Source: Methyloversatilis sp. XJ19-49
GTDB lineage: Bacteria; Pseudomonadota; Gammaproteobacteria; Burkholderiales; Rhodocyclaceae
Length of the DNA stretch: 64,000 nt
Reading direction: 5' to 3'
NCBI RefSeq assembly: GCF_024580145.1
Contig: NZ_JANINI010000004.1
Span: 186,001 to 250,000 of the forward strand
Position numbers and translations under genes: made by a program. Positions 39,393 through 50,227 of this stretch are shown piece by piece (positions within the stretch are counted from its first letter, which is position 1; each line of letters starts with the position of its first letter). The notes beneath the pieces are model-generated. The model made no database searches, was not told where the DNA came from, and was given only the letters and a program-made list of their open reading frames with translations.

Positions 39393-41993
39393 TCATGACC
39401 CGAATGCGTAGTTGAGGCCAAACCACACGGCGCGCGGCGCACCGGGGCCGACAAAAAGCGAATGTGTCCAGTCGAAGGAGTTGTAATTGAATCCTGAGGA
39501 ATCCCGCGCGCCGAAGGATCCGGACGTGAATGGATTGACTGCGAGGTCACCGGCAGTGGTGTATCGGCGGTCGAAAATGTTGTCGACCTTGCAGAACAGA
39601 GAGATATTCTTGTCGACGCGGTAATTCGCATTGAAATTGAATACTGCGAAACCGGACGTCTTGCCTTTTCCGACGTAGCGTTTGCCGAGACCGGGGATCT
39701 GCGCATTTCCGGTCAGGTCGGTGCCACCCGGTTCCGATTCGTTGTTTTCGTTGCCACGCGCAAATACAAACGACTGCGCAACCATCGAAAATCCAAAGGT
39801 GAAATTGCTGGTGACATCCATGTTCCAGCCGAGGCGGAACGAATGCTTCGGAAGCCCCGGAATGACATCGCCCGGATTGATTTCGAAGTCGTTCACACGC
39901 CCCTGGGTACGATCCGCCGAGCTGTTCGACTGATTGACGATGGTGGCGCTGGATTCGAAGGTGGCATTCAGGCGGCTGTAGCCGGCACGCAGCGAATGGC
40001 GACCGAATTTGCCTTTCAGATTGAGTTCGAAACCGTCGCGTTCGGTTTTGCCAAAGGTGTCGAACACGCCGCGGTTGCGCTGGCCGAGCGACACGAAAAG
40101 GATGTCGTCGGTCAGTTCGGTCCGGTAAGCCGTGGCGCTCCACGAAAGCTGGCCGTTCAGGCTGCTACCCCTGAGACCGAGCTCCGTCGTCAGCGACCTG
40201 ACCTGAGGCAGGAAAGGGTCGGAGGTCAGCGAGGTCGGAATGGTGCAGCCCAGATTCTTGCCGTCGTTCAGCCCGTTCGGATCCTCGAGCGTCTTGTCGC
40301 GTGCGCAGCCCAGTTCGATGACGGAAGGTACGCGCGAGCCGCGACTGACGTTGCCATACACGTTGAGGTCCTGCGCCGGCAGCCATGACACGCCGAGCGA
40401 CGGATTCAGGCTGCGGTAGCCGTAGTCGCCGGTCGAGCACAGAAATCGTGTGCTGACCGATGACAGCGTGCCGCAGGCTTCCGCCCTGTTGTTGAAGAAG
40501 TTGGACGTGAACTGATAGAGCGGAATCGGCTTGTCCGACTGCAGTTCATTCTTGACGCGCGAGTAACTGAGCCGTGCGCCGTAGGTGATGAACAGGTTGG
40601 GCGCAGCCGTCCAGGTGTCGCTGAAGAACAGCGCAGCCGTCCTGCTTGACCCGGTCAGATTGTTCCGCGTGATGTCCTGACTCAGCGCGAGCAGACCCAG
40701 ATCCGCCTCGCGTGACGGATCGAGGAACACGGTGCGTTCGGAATCGATGAAGCCGAGCCGCTGGCTCTGCCGGAAGTCGACGTCGCTCCAGTCGAAGGAA
40801 CTGCCGACGACGATCTGGTGCGCTTCGCTGATCTGCGTGAATTGCAGCGCGACACCTTCCGAGCGCTGATCCGAGCGGCTGAAATTGAACAGCCCGTTCG
40901 GCGCCACCCCGGCACACCCCGGATAGGTCGGACCGATATTCTGGTCCAGCGCGCCATTCGGCGAACCGAAACCGTCCGGGCAACTGACGCCCAGCCGGTT
41001 CGCGCTGGCGCCCTGGTCGAAGTCGTCCCACACGTCGCCACCCGTGCCCTTCTGCTTCAGGTCACGGCGATACATCTGCAGCGCGACGCTCGATGACTCG
41101 CTGATGTCGAAACGGACGCGGCCGGTCAGATGGTTCAGGTCGTTGATGTTTTCGTCCGGTGAGGTGAACACCGAATTCGGACTTTCACGCCACTGTTCTT
41201 CCGGGATCAGGCCGTTGCCGACCAGGGTGTTTTCGGCCTTCAGCAGGCTGAGCGTGGCTTCCGTCGACGTGCCGCGGATGTCGACACGGCCGAAGTACTG
41301 ACGCACGCTGGTCGGCGAGTTGGTCCGCCAGCCATCTTCATCGAACTTGTTGAGCGCGAAGAATCCCGCCAGCGGACCCGAATTGCCACCCGCTGCAAGC
41401 TGGTACTGGCGTCGGCCAAACGCACCGCCGAGAGCGGAAAATTCCACTTTCGGACTGGTAAAGCCCGATTTCGTGTTGACCGAGATCGCGCCGCCCAGCG
41501 TGTTGTGACCGAACATCGGATTGGACCCGGGCAGCAGGTCCATGCGCAGGATCGCGATGTTGGGGATCAGGTCCCAGTTCACGACATCGCCAAACGCTTC
41601 GTTGATGCGCACCCCGTCGAGATAGACCGAAAGACCCTGCGGCGTGCCGATCAGCGGCGAAGCCGCAAAGCCGCGGAAATTCAGGTCCTGCTGGAAGGGG
41701 TTTCCGGCGTAGTCATTGACATTGATCGACTGGAACTGCAGGTTCATCGCTTCCGTCAGCGATGCCGCACCGGACTGCTGCAGTTCTTCGCCGGTGAGGC
41801 TCTGGACGTTCGAAGTCGTCTGCTGCTCGTCGAACACCACCCCCGGCAGCGGCGTGATCATGCGCGGTGCGCGGATCTCTACCGTCGGCAATTCCTTGAC
41901 CGGTTCTTCCTGTGCGCAGACGACGGCGCTCGCGCTCAGCAGGGCGAGCGCGGCCGGGGTCAGGCGAAATGTCGGGGGACGCGAGGGTTTCAT
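39393..41993 (-). CDS. TonB-dependent outer-membrane receptor
   Basis: An 866-residue TonB-dependent transporter: signal peptide (cleavage near VCA), a short region with ELPTVEIRAPR as the probable TonB box area, a plug domain (SLTGEELQQSGAASLTEAMN, SVYLDGVRINEAFGDVVNWD, GHNTLGGAISVNTKSGF) and a 22-strand barrel ending in F-x-L-N-Y-A-F-G-S. No ligand can be assigned. Neighbouring PEP-CTERM genes and the pqq locus are the only hints. Its start is preceded by hairpins and lacks a good ribosome-binding site. Confidence 0.93.
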   Translation of the reverse strand: MKPSRPPTFRLTPAALALLSASAVVCAQEEPVKELPTVEIRAPRMITPLPGVVFDEQQTTSNVQSLTGEELQQSGAASLTEAMNLQFQSINVNDYAGNPFQQDLNFRGFAASPLIGTPQGLSVYLDGVRINEAFGDVVNWDLIPNIAILRMDLLPGSNPMFGHNTLGGAISVNTKSGFTSPKVEFSALGGAFGRRQYQLAAGGNSGPLAGFFALNKFDEDGWRTNSPTSVRQYFGRVDIRGTSTEATLSLLKAENTLVGNGLIPEEQWRESPNSVFTSPDENINDLNHLTGRVRFDISESSSVALQMYRRDLKQKGTGGDVWDDFDQGASANRLGVSCPDGFGSPNGALDQNIGPTYPGCAGVAPNGLFNFSRSDQRSEGVALQFTQISEAHQIVVGSSFDWSDVDFRQSQRLGFIDSERTVFLDPSREADLGLLALSQDITRNNLTGSSRTAALFFSDTWTAAPNLFITYGARLSYSRVKNELQSDKPIPLYQFTSNFFNNRAEACGTLSSVSTRFLCSTGDYGYRSLNPSLGVSWLPAQDLNVYGNVSRGSRVPSVIELGCARDKTLEDPNGLNDGKNLGCTIPTSLTSDPFLPQVRSLTTELGLRGSSLNGQLSWSATAYRTELTDDILFVSLGQRNRGVFDTFGKTERDGFELNLKGKFGRHSLRAGYSRLNATFESSATIVNQSNSSADRTQGRVNDFEINPGDVIPGLPKHSFRLGWNMDVTSNFTFGFSMVAQSFVFARGNENNESEPGGTDLTGNAQIPGLGKRYVGKGKTSGFAVFNFNANYRVDKNISLFCKVDNIFDRRYTTAGDLAVNPFTSGSFGARDSSGFNYNSFDWTHSLFVGPGAPRAVWFGLNYAFGS

Positions 41994-42332
41994 CGGGATG
42001 CGTGTAGGACGGCTCCCTACACGCTCGATAGCTGTTTATTTCCCTCGCTTTTACCGACTGACTGCGCGTGGAGGCAGGGAGAAACTCCCGACGGAAGAAT
42101 GTCGGGAAAATCTCCCGGAAGATTAGCGCCCTAATTGAATGGGCGTGACAATAAGTGGCGCCGTCTAATGCGTTGATGGGCCGAGAACCCACGCACGACT
42201 TGACATTCCTCAACAATTGAAAGGGTCGCGTCGCGTCGTGCGCCAGGGGCTTTGCTGCTTCAATGCATGAGGTTCCGGAATCGACGTCGCCTCAGGATTG
42301 TCGCGTCGCGCAGTACGCCCGGGCGGCCCGGG
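41994..42332 (-). promoter_or_regulatory. Structured leader region upstream of the TonB receptor gene
   Basis: A 339-bp gap with two strong hairpins. A 9-bp perfect stem GCGTGTAGG/CCTACACGC spans 42000-42024 with a 7-base loop, ending six bases from the start codon. A larger one spans 42077-42116, with inner stem TCCCGAC/GTCGGGA and outer stem GGGAGA/TCTCCC separated by 3-base internal loops. No T-run follows on either strand, so these are not ordinary terminators. I see no cobalamin or other known riboswitch core. Confidence 0.55.
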
Positions 42333-44660
<2,328 letters not shown>

Positions 44661-44774
44661 GTGCGACGGGCAGGGCAGCGTGGAAGGCGCGAACCCTACC
44701 CAAGCGCGCTCTGCGCCGCAAGCGGAGAACCTGCCGCCGCAACGGGGCGACCCGAGGTCACCCCGTCCGTCGCA

Positions 44775-45374
44775 TCAGATTGCTGCGCGGCGAGCGCCTC
44801 GTGCCGCCCAGCCGATCAGGCCCAGCCCGCCCAGCAGCATGGCCCAGGTTTCGGGCTCGGGCACCGGCGCGAGGAAGCCGCGGATTTCGCCGCCCGGGAA
44901 TTCCGAGCTGTGCAGGTTCAAGTAGGCCTTGCCGTCGTTGAGGCCGGCCAGCAGCACGGTGTAGGCGCTGTCTGGTGTCCCGCCGTTGGCGGTGATGAAA
45001 GCGGGGTTGTAGCTCGTTGCCAGCTTCATGTCGAAGGTTTCCATGTAGCTGCCGGAGGTCACGCCAGCCGGAAACCCCGGAAACGTGGGCGTCGGGGTCG
45101 CAACGCCTGCAGTGCCTTCACTGGCGAGGGCGGTACAGCAATGGATGTGCGCCACGGTCAGCGTGCCGAGCAATCCGCTGAAGCGGGTGTCGATGGTCAT
45201 CATCCGCAGATCGAGATCCAGCGTCAGCAAAACGCTGCCGGTCCCCGGCGACTCATTGGGCGGCGCCTCTGCCGGGCCGCTGAGCGTAGCGAAGTATTCG
45301 ACTTCCTGGGCGAGGGCGGGCGATGCAAGGGTGGTGGCGGCAAGCAGTGCGGCAACAAGGCGAATCCTGTTCAT
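44775..45374 (-). CDS. CHRD-domain PEP-CTERM protein
   Basis: A 199-residue secreted protein: signal peptide (cleavage after ALA), a CHRD domain with VEYFATLSGPAEAPPN, the AHIHCC motif and YLNLHSSEFPGGEIRG, and a PEP-CTERM tail (VPEPETWAMLLGGLGLIGWA then Arg-rich). Third PEP-CTERM protein in the window. Not related in body to the 37.5-39.3 kb pair. Divergent from the helicase gene. Confidence 0.9.
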   Translation of the reverse strand: MNRIRLVAALLAATTLASPALAQEVEYFATLSGPAEAPPNESPGTGSVLLTLDLDLRMMTIDTRFSGLLGTLTVAHIHCCTALASEGTAGVATPTPTFPGFPAGVTSGSYMETFDMKLATSYNPAFITANGGTPDSAYTVLLAGLNDGKAYLNLHSSEFPGGEIRGFLAPVPEPETWAMLLGGLGLIGWAARGARRAAI

Positions 45375-45585
45375 GGGTCTGACCTCCGGAAGGGGTGAAA
45401 CGACAGAAGACGGTATGACCGGACCCAGGGTGCCGACAGGCCTCCATGGATCCGGCCCTTACGGGATAGTGCAAGAATGTTACGGGCGATAGCGGGATAT
45501 GGATGCAGTCGTGCACCCGGGAGGCGGGATAACCGGGTTAACATCGAGGCGCCCCGTATCCAGCGTCATCCGACGCGACCTCCCC

Positions 45586-47592
45586 ATGCTGTCCGACCTG
45601 AACGCACCGCAACGCGAGGCGGTGAAATACCTCGACGGTCCGTTACTGGTGCTGGCCGGCGCCGGCTCCGGCAAGACGCGCGTCATCACGCGCAAGATCG
45701 GCTATCTGGTGAACGAGTGCGGCATCGAGCCGCGCCATATCGCGGCCATCACCTTCACCAACAAGGCGGCGAAGGAAATGCAGGAGCGCGCGTCGCATCT
45801 GCTCGACGGCCGCGCCGGCCGGCAGCTCAACATATCGACCTTCCATGCGCTGGGCGTCAAGCTGCTGCGCATCGAAGCGAAGGCGGCCGGACTGAAGCCG
45901 ACGTTTTCCATCCTGGACGCGTCCGACGCCTTGTCCGTGGTGCAGGACATATCGAAGGAATCCGACAAGACACGCCTGCGTGCGCTGGTGTCGCGCATGT
46001 CCGGCTGGAAGAACGCGCTGCTGACCCCCGCGGCTGTTGCGCCGCTCGTCACCAACGAAGCGGAAGCGATCACGCTGCGCGTCTATGAAGAGTACGAGCG
46101 CACGCTGCGCGCGTATCAGGCGGTTGATTTCGACGACCTGATCGGTCTGCCGGCGCGCCTGCTCGAATCCGACCCCGACCTGCTGGCGCGCTGGCAGTCG
46201 CGGCTGCGCTACCTGCTGATCGACGAATACCAGGACACCAACCGCTGCCAGTACCAGATCGTGAAGTTGCTGGCCGGCAGCCGCGGTGCGTTCACCGCGG
46301 TCGGCGACGACGACCAGGCCATCTACGCCTGGCGCGGCGCCGACGTGGAGAACCTGCGCACGCTGCAGACCGATTACCCGAAGCTCAAGGTGATCAAGCT
46401 GGAACAGAACTACCGTTCGATGCAGCGCATCCTCGCCGCCGCCAACACGCTCATTTCCAGCAACCAGAAGCTGTTCGAGAAGAAGCTGTGGTCCGACATG
46501 GGCCGCGGCGACCCGATCACGCTGATGGTGGCGCGCGACGCCGAGCACGAAGCCGAATGCATCGCCATGCGCATCGCCGCGCACAAGTTCGAACACCGCG
46601 GCAAGTTCGGCGACTACGCGGTGCTGTATCGCGGCAACCATCAGGCGCGCGTCATCGAAACCGCGCTGCGCGAACAGAAGATTCCGTATCTGGTCAGTGG
46701 CGGCCAGTCCTTCTTCGATCGCGCCGAAATCAAGGACGTGATGGCCTATCTGCGGCTGGTCGCCAACAGCGACGACGACCCGGCCTTCATCCGCGCGGTC
46801 ACCACGCCGCGCCGCGGCATCGGCGGCACCAGTCTCGAAGCGCTTGGCACCTACGCCGGCGAACGCCACATCAGCCTTTTTGCCGCGCTGTCAGAAACCG
46901 GCGCCGAACATGCGCTGCCGGCGCGCGCACTCACTCCGCTGCGCGAATTCGGCGACTTCATCAACCGGCTCGAATGGCGCGCGCGCACCGAAGCACCGCG
47001 CCTGTTGCTCGAAGACCTGCTGCGCGGCATCGGCTACGAAACCTGGCTGTTCGAGCAATTCGAACCGAAGGAGGCGGAAACGCGCTGGAACAACGTGCGT
47101 GACTTCGTCGACTGGATGGGGCGCAAGGGCGAGGAAGACGGCAAGACGCTGCTCGAACTGACGCAGACCGTCGCGCTGATCACGATGCTCGACAAGCGCG
47201 ACGACGACGAGGCGCGCGATGCGGTGCAGTTGTCCACGCTGCATGCGTCGAAGGGGCTGGAGTACCCGCACGTGTTCCTGGTCGGGCTGGAGGAGGGCAT
47301 CCTGCCACACCGCGAATCGATCGAAGAAGGGCGCATCGAGGAAGAGCGCCGGCTGATGTATGTCGGCATCACGCGGGCGCGGCGCACGCTGACGCTGAGC
47401 TATTGCGAGCGGCGGCGCAGCGGGCGCGAATCGCGCGACTGCGAACCGTCGCGTTTCATCGCCGAAATGGGCGAGGACGTGCAGCGACCGAACTCCGACG
47501 CCGCGCCCAAAGCCGAACAGCGCGCCGCCAACGTGGCCCGGCTGGAATCGCTGAAGGCTTTGCTGGGCGGCACCCCGACGCCCAAAGCATAG
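45586..47592 (+). CDS. rep: ATP-dependent DNA helicase Rep (UvrD/Rep superfamily I)
   Basis: A 668-residue SF1A helicase removing roadblocks ahead of replication forks. Walker A GAGSGKTRV, motif II DEYQDTN, GDDDQAIYAWRGAD and STLHASKGLEYPHVFLVGLE are present. Length and the N-terminus MLSDLNAPQREAV fit Rep better than UvrD. ATG at 45586 is chosen over an upstream ATG that would add unrelated residues. Confidence 0.9.
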   Translation: MLSDLNAPQREAVKYLDGPLLVLAGAGSGKTRVITRKIGYLVNECGIEPRHIAAITFTNKAAKEMQERASHLLDGRAGRQLNISTFHALGVKLLRIEAKAAGLKPTFSILDASDALSVVQDISKESDKTRLRALVSRMSGWKNALLTPAAVAPLVTNEAEAITLRVYEEYERTLRAYQAVDFDDLIGLPARLLESDPDLLARWQSRLRYLLIDEYQDTNRCQYQIVKLLAGSRGAFTAVGDDDQAIYAWRGADVENLRTLQTDYPKLKVIKLEQNYRSMQRILAAANTLISSNQKLFEKKLWSDMGRGDPITLMVARDAEHEAECIAMRIAAHKFEHRGKFGDYAVLYRGNHQARVIETALREQKIPYLVSGGQSFFDRAEIKDVMAYLRLVANSDDDPAFIRAVTTPRRGIGGTSLEALGTYAGERHISLFAALSETGAEHALPARALTPLREFGDFINRLEWRARTEAPRLLLEDLLRGIGYETWLFEQFEPKEAETRWNNVRDFVDWMGRKGEEDGKTLLELTQTVALITMLDKRDDDEARDAVQLSTLHASKGLEYPHVFLVGLEEGILPHRESIEEGRIEEERRLMYVGITRARRTLTLSYCERRRSGRESRDCEPSRFIAEMGEDVQRPNSDAAPKAEQRAANVARLESLKALLGGTPTPKA

Positions 47593-47632
47593 GTGGGTGC
47601 GAGTGCGCGGCGCGCCGGCACCCTGCGGACGT

Positions 47633-47659
47633 AAAAAAGCCCGCCGGGTCGCGGCGGGC
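47633..47659 (-). terminator. Intrinsic terminator after the cytochrome c gene
   Basis: Stem GCCCGCC (47639) pairs with GGCGGGC (47653) over a 7-base loop. Read on the minus strand it is followed by six Ts (47638-47633). It lies about 30 bp past the cytochrome c stop codon and also between the convergent helicase gene and this gene. Confidence 0.88.
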
Positions 47660-47692
47660 CTCTTTCCGGAAGCGGAGCCGCTTCGGGACGGC

Positions 47693-48583
47693 TTACTTGG
47701 CAGCCGCCACCATCATCTCAACGGCGGCCTTGATCTCGGCATCCTTCAGCGCCGGGTTGCCACCCTTGGCCGGCATCGCGCCCTTGCCCTTGATCGCGTT
47801 GGCCACCATCGAATCGAGGCCGGTTGCAATACGCGGCGCCCACTGACCCTTGTCGCCGAACTTCGGCGCACCGGCCACGCCCATCGCGTGGCAGGCTGCG
47901 CAGGCCTTGTTGTATACCGCCTGGCCGTCGATGCCGGCGGCCGCTGCAGGTGCCGCGGCGGGCGCAGCAGCAACCGGTGCGTCGTCGTAGGCGGGAGCCG
48001 CGATCGCCGGCACTTCCATCGGCGCCGGCGCAGGCGCGGCGACAGCCGGTTCAGGCGCCGGTGCGGCGGCAGCGGCCGGCGCGGCATCTTCCATCGAAGG
48101 TTCGGCAAACTTGCCACCGGCCTCGTTTGCCATGTAGACAACCGCGCGGGTGATTTCGGCTTCGGTCAATGCGGCGTTGCCGCCCTTGGCCGGCATGGCA
48201 CCCTTGCCATTCACCGCCGAATGCACCAGGGCTTCCAGACCGGTCGCGATGCGGCTGGCCCAGCCCGCGTTGTCGCCCAGCTTCGGAGCGCCTGCGGCAC
48301 CGGCGTCGTGACAGGCCGCACAGGCCGCCTTGTATACCTGCACACCGGTCTTCGGACCTGCCGCGGCGGAATCGGCCTCACCGAGTTCTACCCTCGCCAC
48401 CGGCTGGATGCCTGCGGCGATGATTTCGGGGTTCGCCGTGTCAAGACCCTTGTAGCCCGACAGCACGAATTGGGCGACCAGCACTGCAATGCCCACAAAC
48501 ACCACAAACGACAGTACAACGACCGCCGCCAGCTGCTGCGGCGTCTTGATGAAAGACTCGTGTTCTTCGTGCGCGTCCGACAT
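47693..48583 (-). CDS. Membrane-anchored dihaem cytochrome c
   Basis: A 296-residue protein with an N-terminal membrane anchor (about residues 18-42) and two class I cytochrome c domains, each with CAACH (first at C88-H92) and a distal Met in GKGAMPAKGG. An Ala/Pro-rich linker of about 65 residues joins them. The two domains are internal duplicates, resembling cytochrome c5-like proteins. It is a plausible electron carrier to a terminal oxidase. ATG at 48583 (MSDAHEEHESF) is used; the upstream extension is not supported. Confidence 0.9.
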   Translation of the reverse strand: MSDAHEEHESFIKTPQQLAAVVVLSFVVFVGIAVLVAQFVLSGYKGLDTANPEIIAAGIQPVARVELGEADSAAAGPKTGVQVYKAACAACHDAGAAGAPKLGDNAGWASRIATGLEALVHSAVNGKGAMPAKGGNAALTEAEITRAVVYMANEAGGKFAEPSMEDAAPAAAAAPAPEPAVAAPAPAPMEVPAIAAPAYDDAPVAAAPAAAPAAAAGIDGQAVYNKACAACHAMGVAGAPKFGDKGQWAPRIATGLDSMVANAIKGKGAMPAKGGNPALKDAEIKAAVEMMVAAAK

Positions 48584-48772
48584 GGTGTGCGTTCCTTTGA
48601 AAACCTTGTGACAGGTGAAAACAAAACGCGCCATTATAGCGGCAGCGAGCCGCTTTCGCCTCACCTGCAACAGCATGCCATGGACGCGTCCGGGCAAAGC
48701 CGTTATCCTTTGCGCGGTTCTGATCGGGTTTCCTGGTCAGTTCCAGGGGCTCCCCCGCCTCCGTATGCCCAA

Positions 48773-48849
48773 GCGCCTGTAGCTCAGCTGGATAGAGTAC
48801 TGCCCTCCGAAGGCAGGGGTCGTGCGTTCGAATCGCGCCAGGCGCGCCA
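48773..48849 (+). tRNA. tRNA-Arg (anticodon CCG)
   Basis: A 77-nt cloverleaf: acceptor GCGCCTG/CAGGCGC, D arm with AGCTCAGCTGGATAGAG, anticodon stem CTGCC/GGCAG with loop CTCCGAA (anticodon CCG), T arm with GTTCGAATC, and an encoded CCA at 48847-48849. Confidence 0.96.
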
Positions 48850-48995
48850 AACACCAAACGGGTCGGCCTTCTCAGTCCGGCCCGTTTTCGTTTTCTGCTT
48901 CGCCCGTCCCACTGCGCGCCTGCTCGAGGGTGGGCTTCCGGTATCGCCACCCGGCGATCGATAATCCGCAGTCTGCCGGTTCATCGTCCAAGTCC

Positions 48996-49631
48996 GTGAA
49001 GTCACTTCTTTTTTTCGCTCTTGCCTGGGTCATCTGCACCGGCGCGCTGGCCGAAGCCCATCTGGGCATCCGGCCGCTCGATTCATTGGGCGAGGTACGG
49101 GCGCGCTTCCCGGATACGCAGTTCGTGCGCATGGCGCCTGACTGGGCAGATGAGTCGCAGGTACTGTTTTCGCTCACCGGCGGCGCGCTTCAGGGCCAGC
49201 TCCTCGTGCTGTTCATCGACGGGCGCCCGGAATACCGGCGTGAGATCGCTGATGGGTTTGCCGACGATCTCGATGCGCTGAAGTTGCTCGCGGCCGAGAG
49301 CGACGACCAGGCGCTGCGCGTCAGATGGGTGAGATGGGTGCCGGCCGCGCCGCTCCGGGTGCAGGACGTGGTCGCGAAATACGGCCGGTGGGACGCGAGC
49401 GGGTTGTCCGACGACGGTTTCAGACTCTACCGGAGCTGGGATGCCCGGGGCATCACGGTGCTGCTGTCGGAAGACGAACAGTCGGTGCTGATGCTGGACT
49501 TCGTGTTTTCCGAAGACGAGCAGCGCGACGCCTTCATCCGGCGTTACGGTCAGTTGCCGGTGTGGCTCAGGCCCGAGGGCGGGGCCACGGACGCGCCGGA
49601 TGCGACGCCCCGGATCACGCCCGCACGGTGA
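48996..49631 (+). CDS. Exported protein of unknown function
   Basis: A 211-residue protein from GTG at 48996, which gives a clean signal peptide (LLFFALAWVICTGALAEA). The mature part starts HLGIRPLDSLGEVRARFP, a pattern seen in small periplasmic proteins that follow a predicted ligand-sensing fold, but I cannot name the family. Its C-terminal tail is Pro/Thr/Ala-rich. It lies between a tRNA gene and insertion-sequence debris. Confidence 0.68.
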   Translation: MKSLLFFALAWVICTGALAEAHLGIRPLDSLGEVRARFPDTQFVRMAPDWADESQVLFSLTGGALQGQLLVLFIDGRPEYRREIADGFADDLDALKLLAAESDDQALRVRWVRWVPAAPLRVQDVVAKYGRWDASGLSDDGFRLYRSWDARGITVLLSEDEQSVLMLDFVFSEDEQRDAFIRRYGQLPVWLRPEGGATDAPDATPRITPAR

Positions 49632-49686
49632 CGCCGCCCCGTGCGGCCGGGAGGCCTTTCAACCGTCGCGGCGCGCAATCGCGCGC

Positions 49687-49800
49687 CGACTGTTGCACAG
49701 TGATGTTCTGCCGGATGTTCTCCGTAAGTTCATGGGCCATCCTTCCCAGAATTGCGTCCGACAGATTGCGCACCGCGAACTCGTATTTCTGGACGCTGGC
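49687..49800 (-). pseudogene. Fragment resembling the C-terminus of type I restriction subunit HsdR
   Basis: About 38 codons on the minus strand read YEFAVRNLSDAILGRMAHEL then TENIRQNITVQ. This matches my memory of the conserved C-terminal block of HsdR (AVRELGDEVLxxIAHELTExxRxNVTVDW). The following residues lose similarity, and nothing upstream continues the gene because the IS3 fragment begins there. No hsdM or hsdS is in the window. Short, so confidence is moderate. Confidence 0.5.
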
Positions 49801-49807
49801 GAACACG

Positions 49808-50068
49808 ATGCCGCCCTATCGAGCAATGCTCGCGCAGCGCGGAGTCACGCAAGGCATGAGCCGTGACGGCAACTGCTTTGACAACGTGGCAATCGAGGGC
49901 TTCTTCCGCACCCTGAAGGCCGAGTGTTTCCATCTTGCAGTACCCGACAGCCTTGAAGCGCTCGACGCGGGCGTACATGATTGCGTCCGCAAGCAAAACC
50001 ATGGGTGCATCACGCTCAGACTGAATGGCTTCAGCACGTTGGGATACCGACTGAGAAACATCACCTGA
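49808..50068 (+). pseudogene. IS3-family transposase OrfB remnant (C-terminal part)
   Basis: An 86-residue stretch, MPPYRAMLAQRGVTQGMSRD followed by GNCFDNVAIEGFFRTLKAE and ending in a normal OrfB C-terminus. It keeps the final Glu of the DDE triad (in AIEGFF), but the first two Asp residues and all upstream domains are missing. The copy is inactive. Confidence 0.85.
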
Positions 50069-50083
50069 TTGGCGGGATGGCAA

Positions 50084-50107
50084 CCGTCCAGCTTCCGGGG
50101 ACCAATT
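50084..50107 (+). repeat. Probable right inverted-repeat end of the IS3-family remnant
   Basis: CGTCCAGCTTCCGGGGACCA, 16 bp past the transposase stop, looks like an IS3-family terminal repeat; on the minus strand it begins TGAATTGGTCCCC. The matching left end is absent. Confidence 0.45.
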
Positions 50108-50227
50108 CATACCCGGGGCGATTTACCTCGTTCTCTTTCGTTTTGTCGCGGCGCGATCCACCGCTTGGATCGCGTCGTTTTTCCAGACACCCTGACGCCT
50201 CGCGACAGAGGCAGGACTAAGGCCTTC

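Larger units (their letters stand above)
49632..50227. other. 596-bp region of decayed mobile or restriction DNA
   Basis: Contains no intact gene. It holds a minus-strand HsdR-like fragment (49687-49800), a plus-strand IS3-family transposase fragment (49808-50068), a probable insertion-sequence end (50084-50107) and about 120 bp of leader for the barrel protein at 50228. Confidence 0.7.

Noticed and set aside
41994-42332. Cobalamin or other metabolite riboswitch upstream of the TonB receptor
   Set aside because: Hairpins are present, but I could not find the conserved core boxes of any known riboswitch class.
48773-50227. Genomic island integrated at tRNA-Arg
   Set aside because: No integrase gene and no repeat of the tRNA 3' end were found downstream; only small fragments of restriction and IS genes remain.
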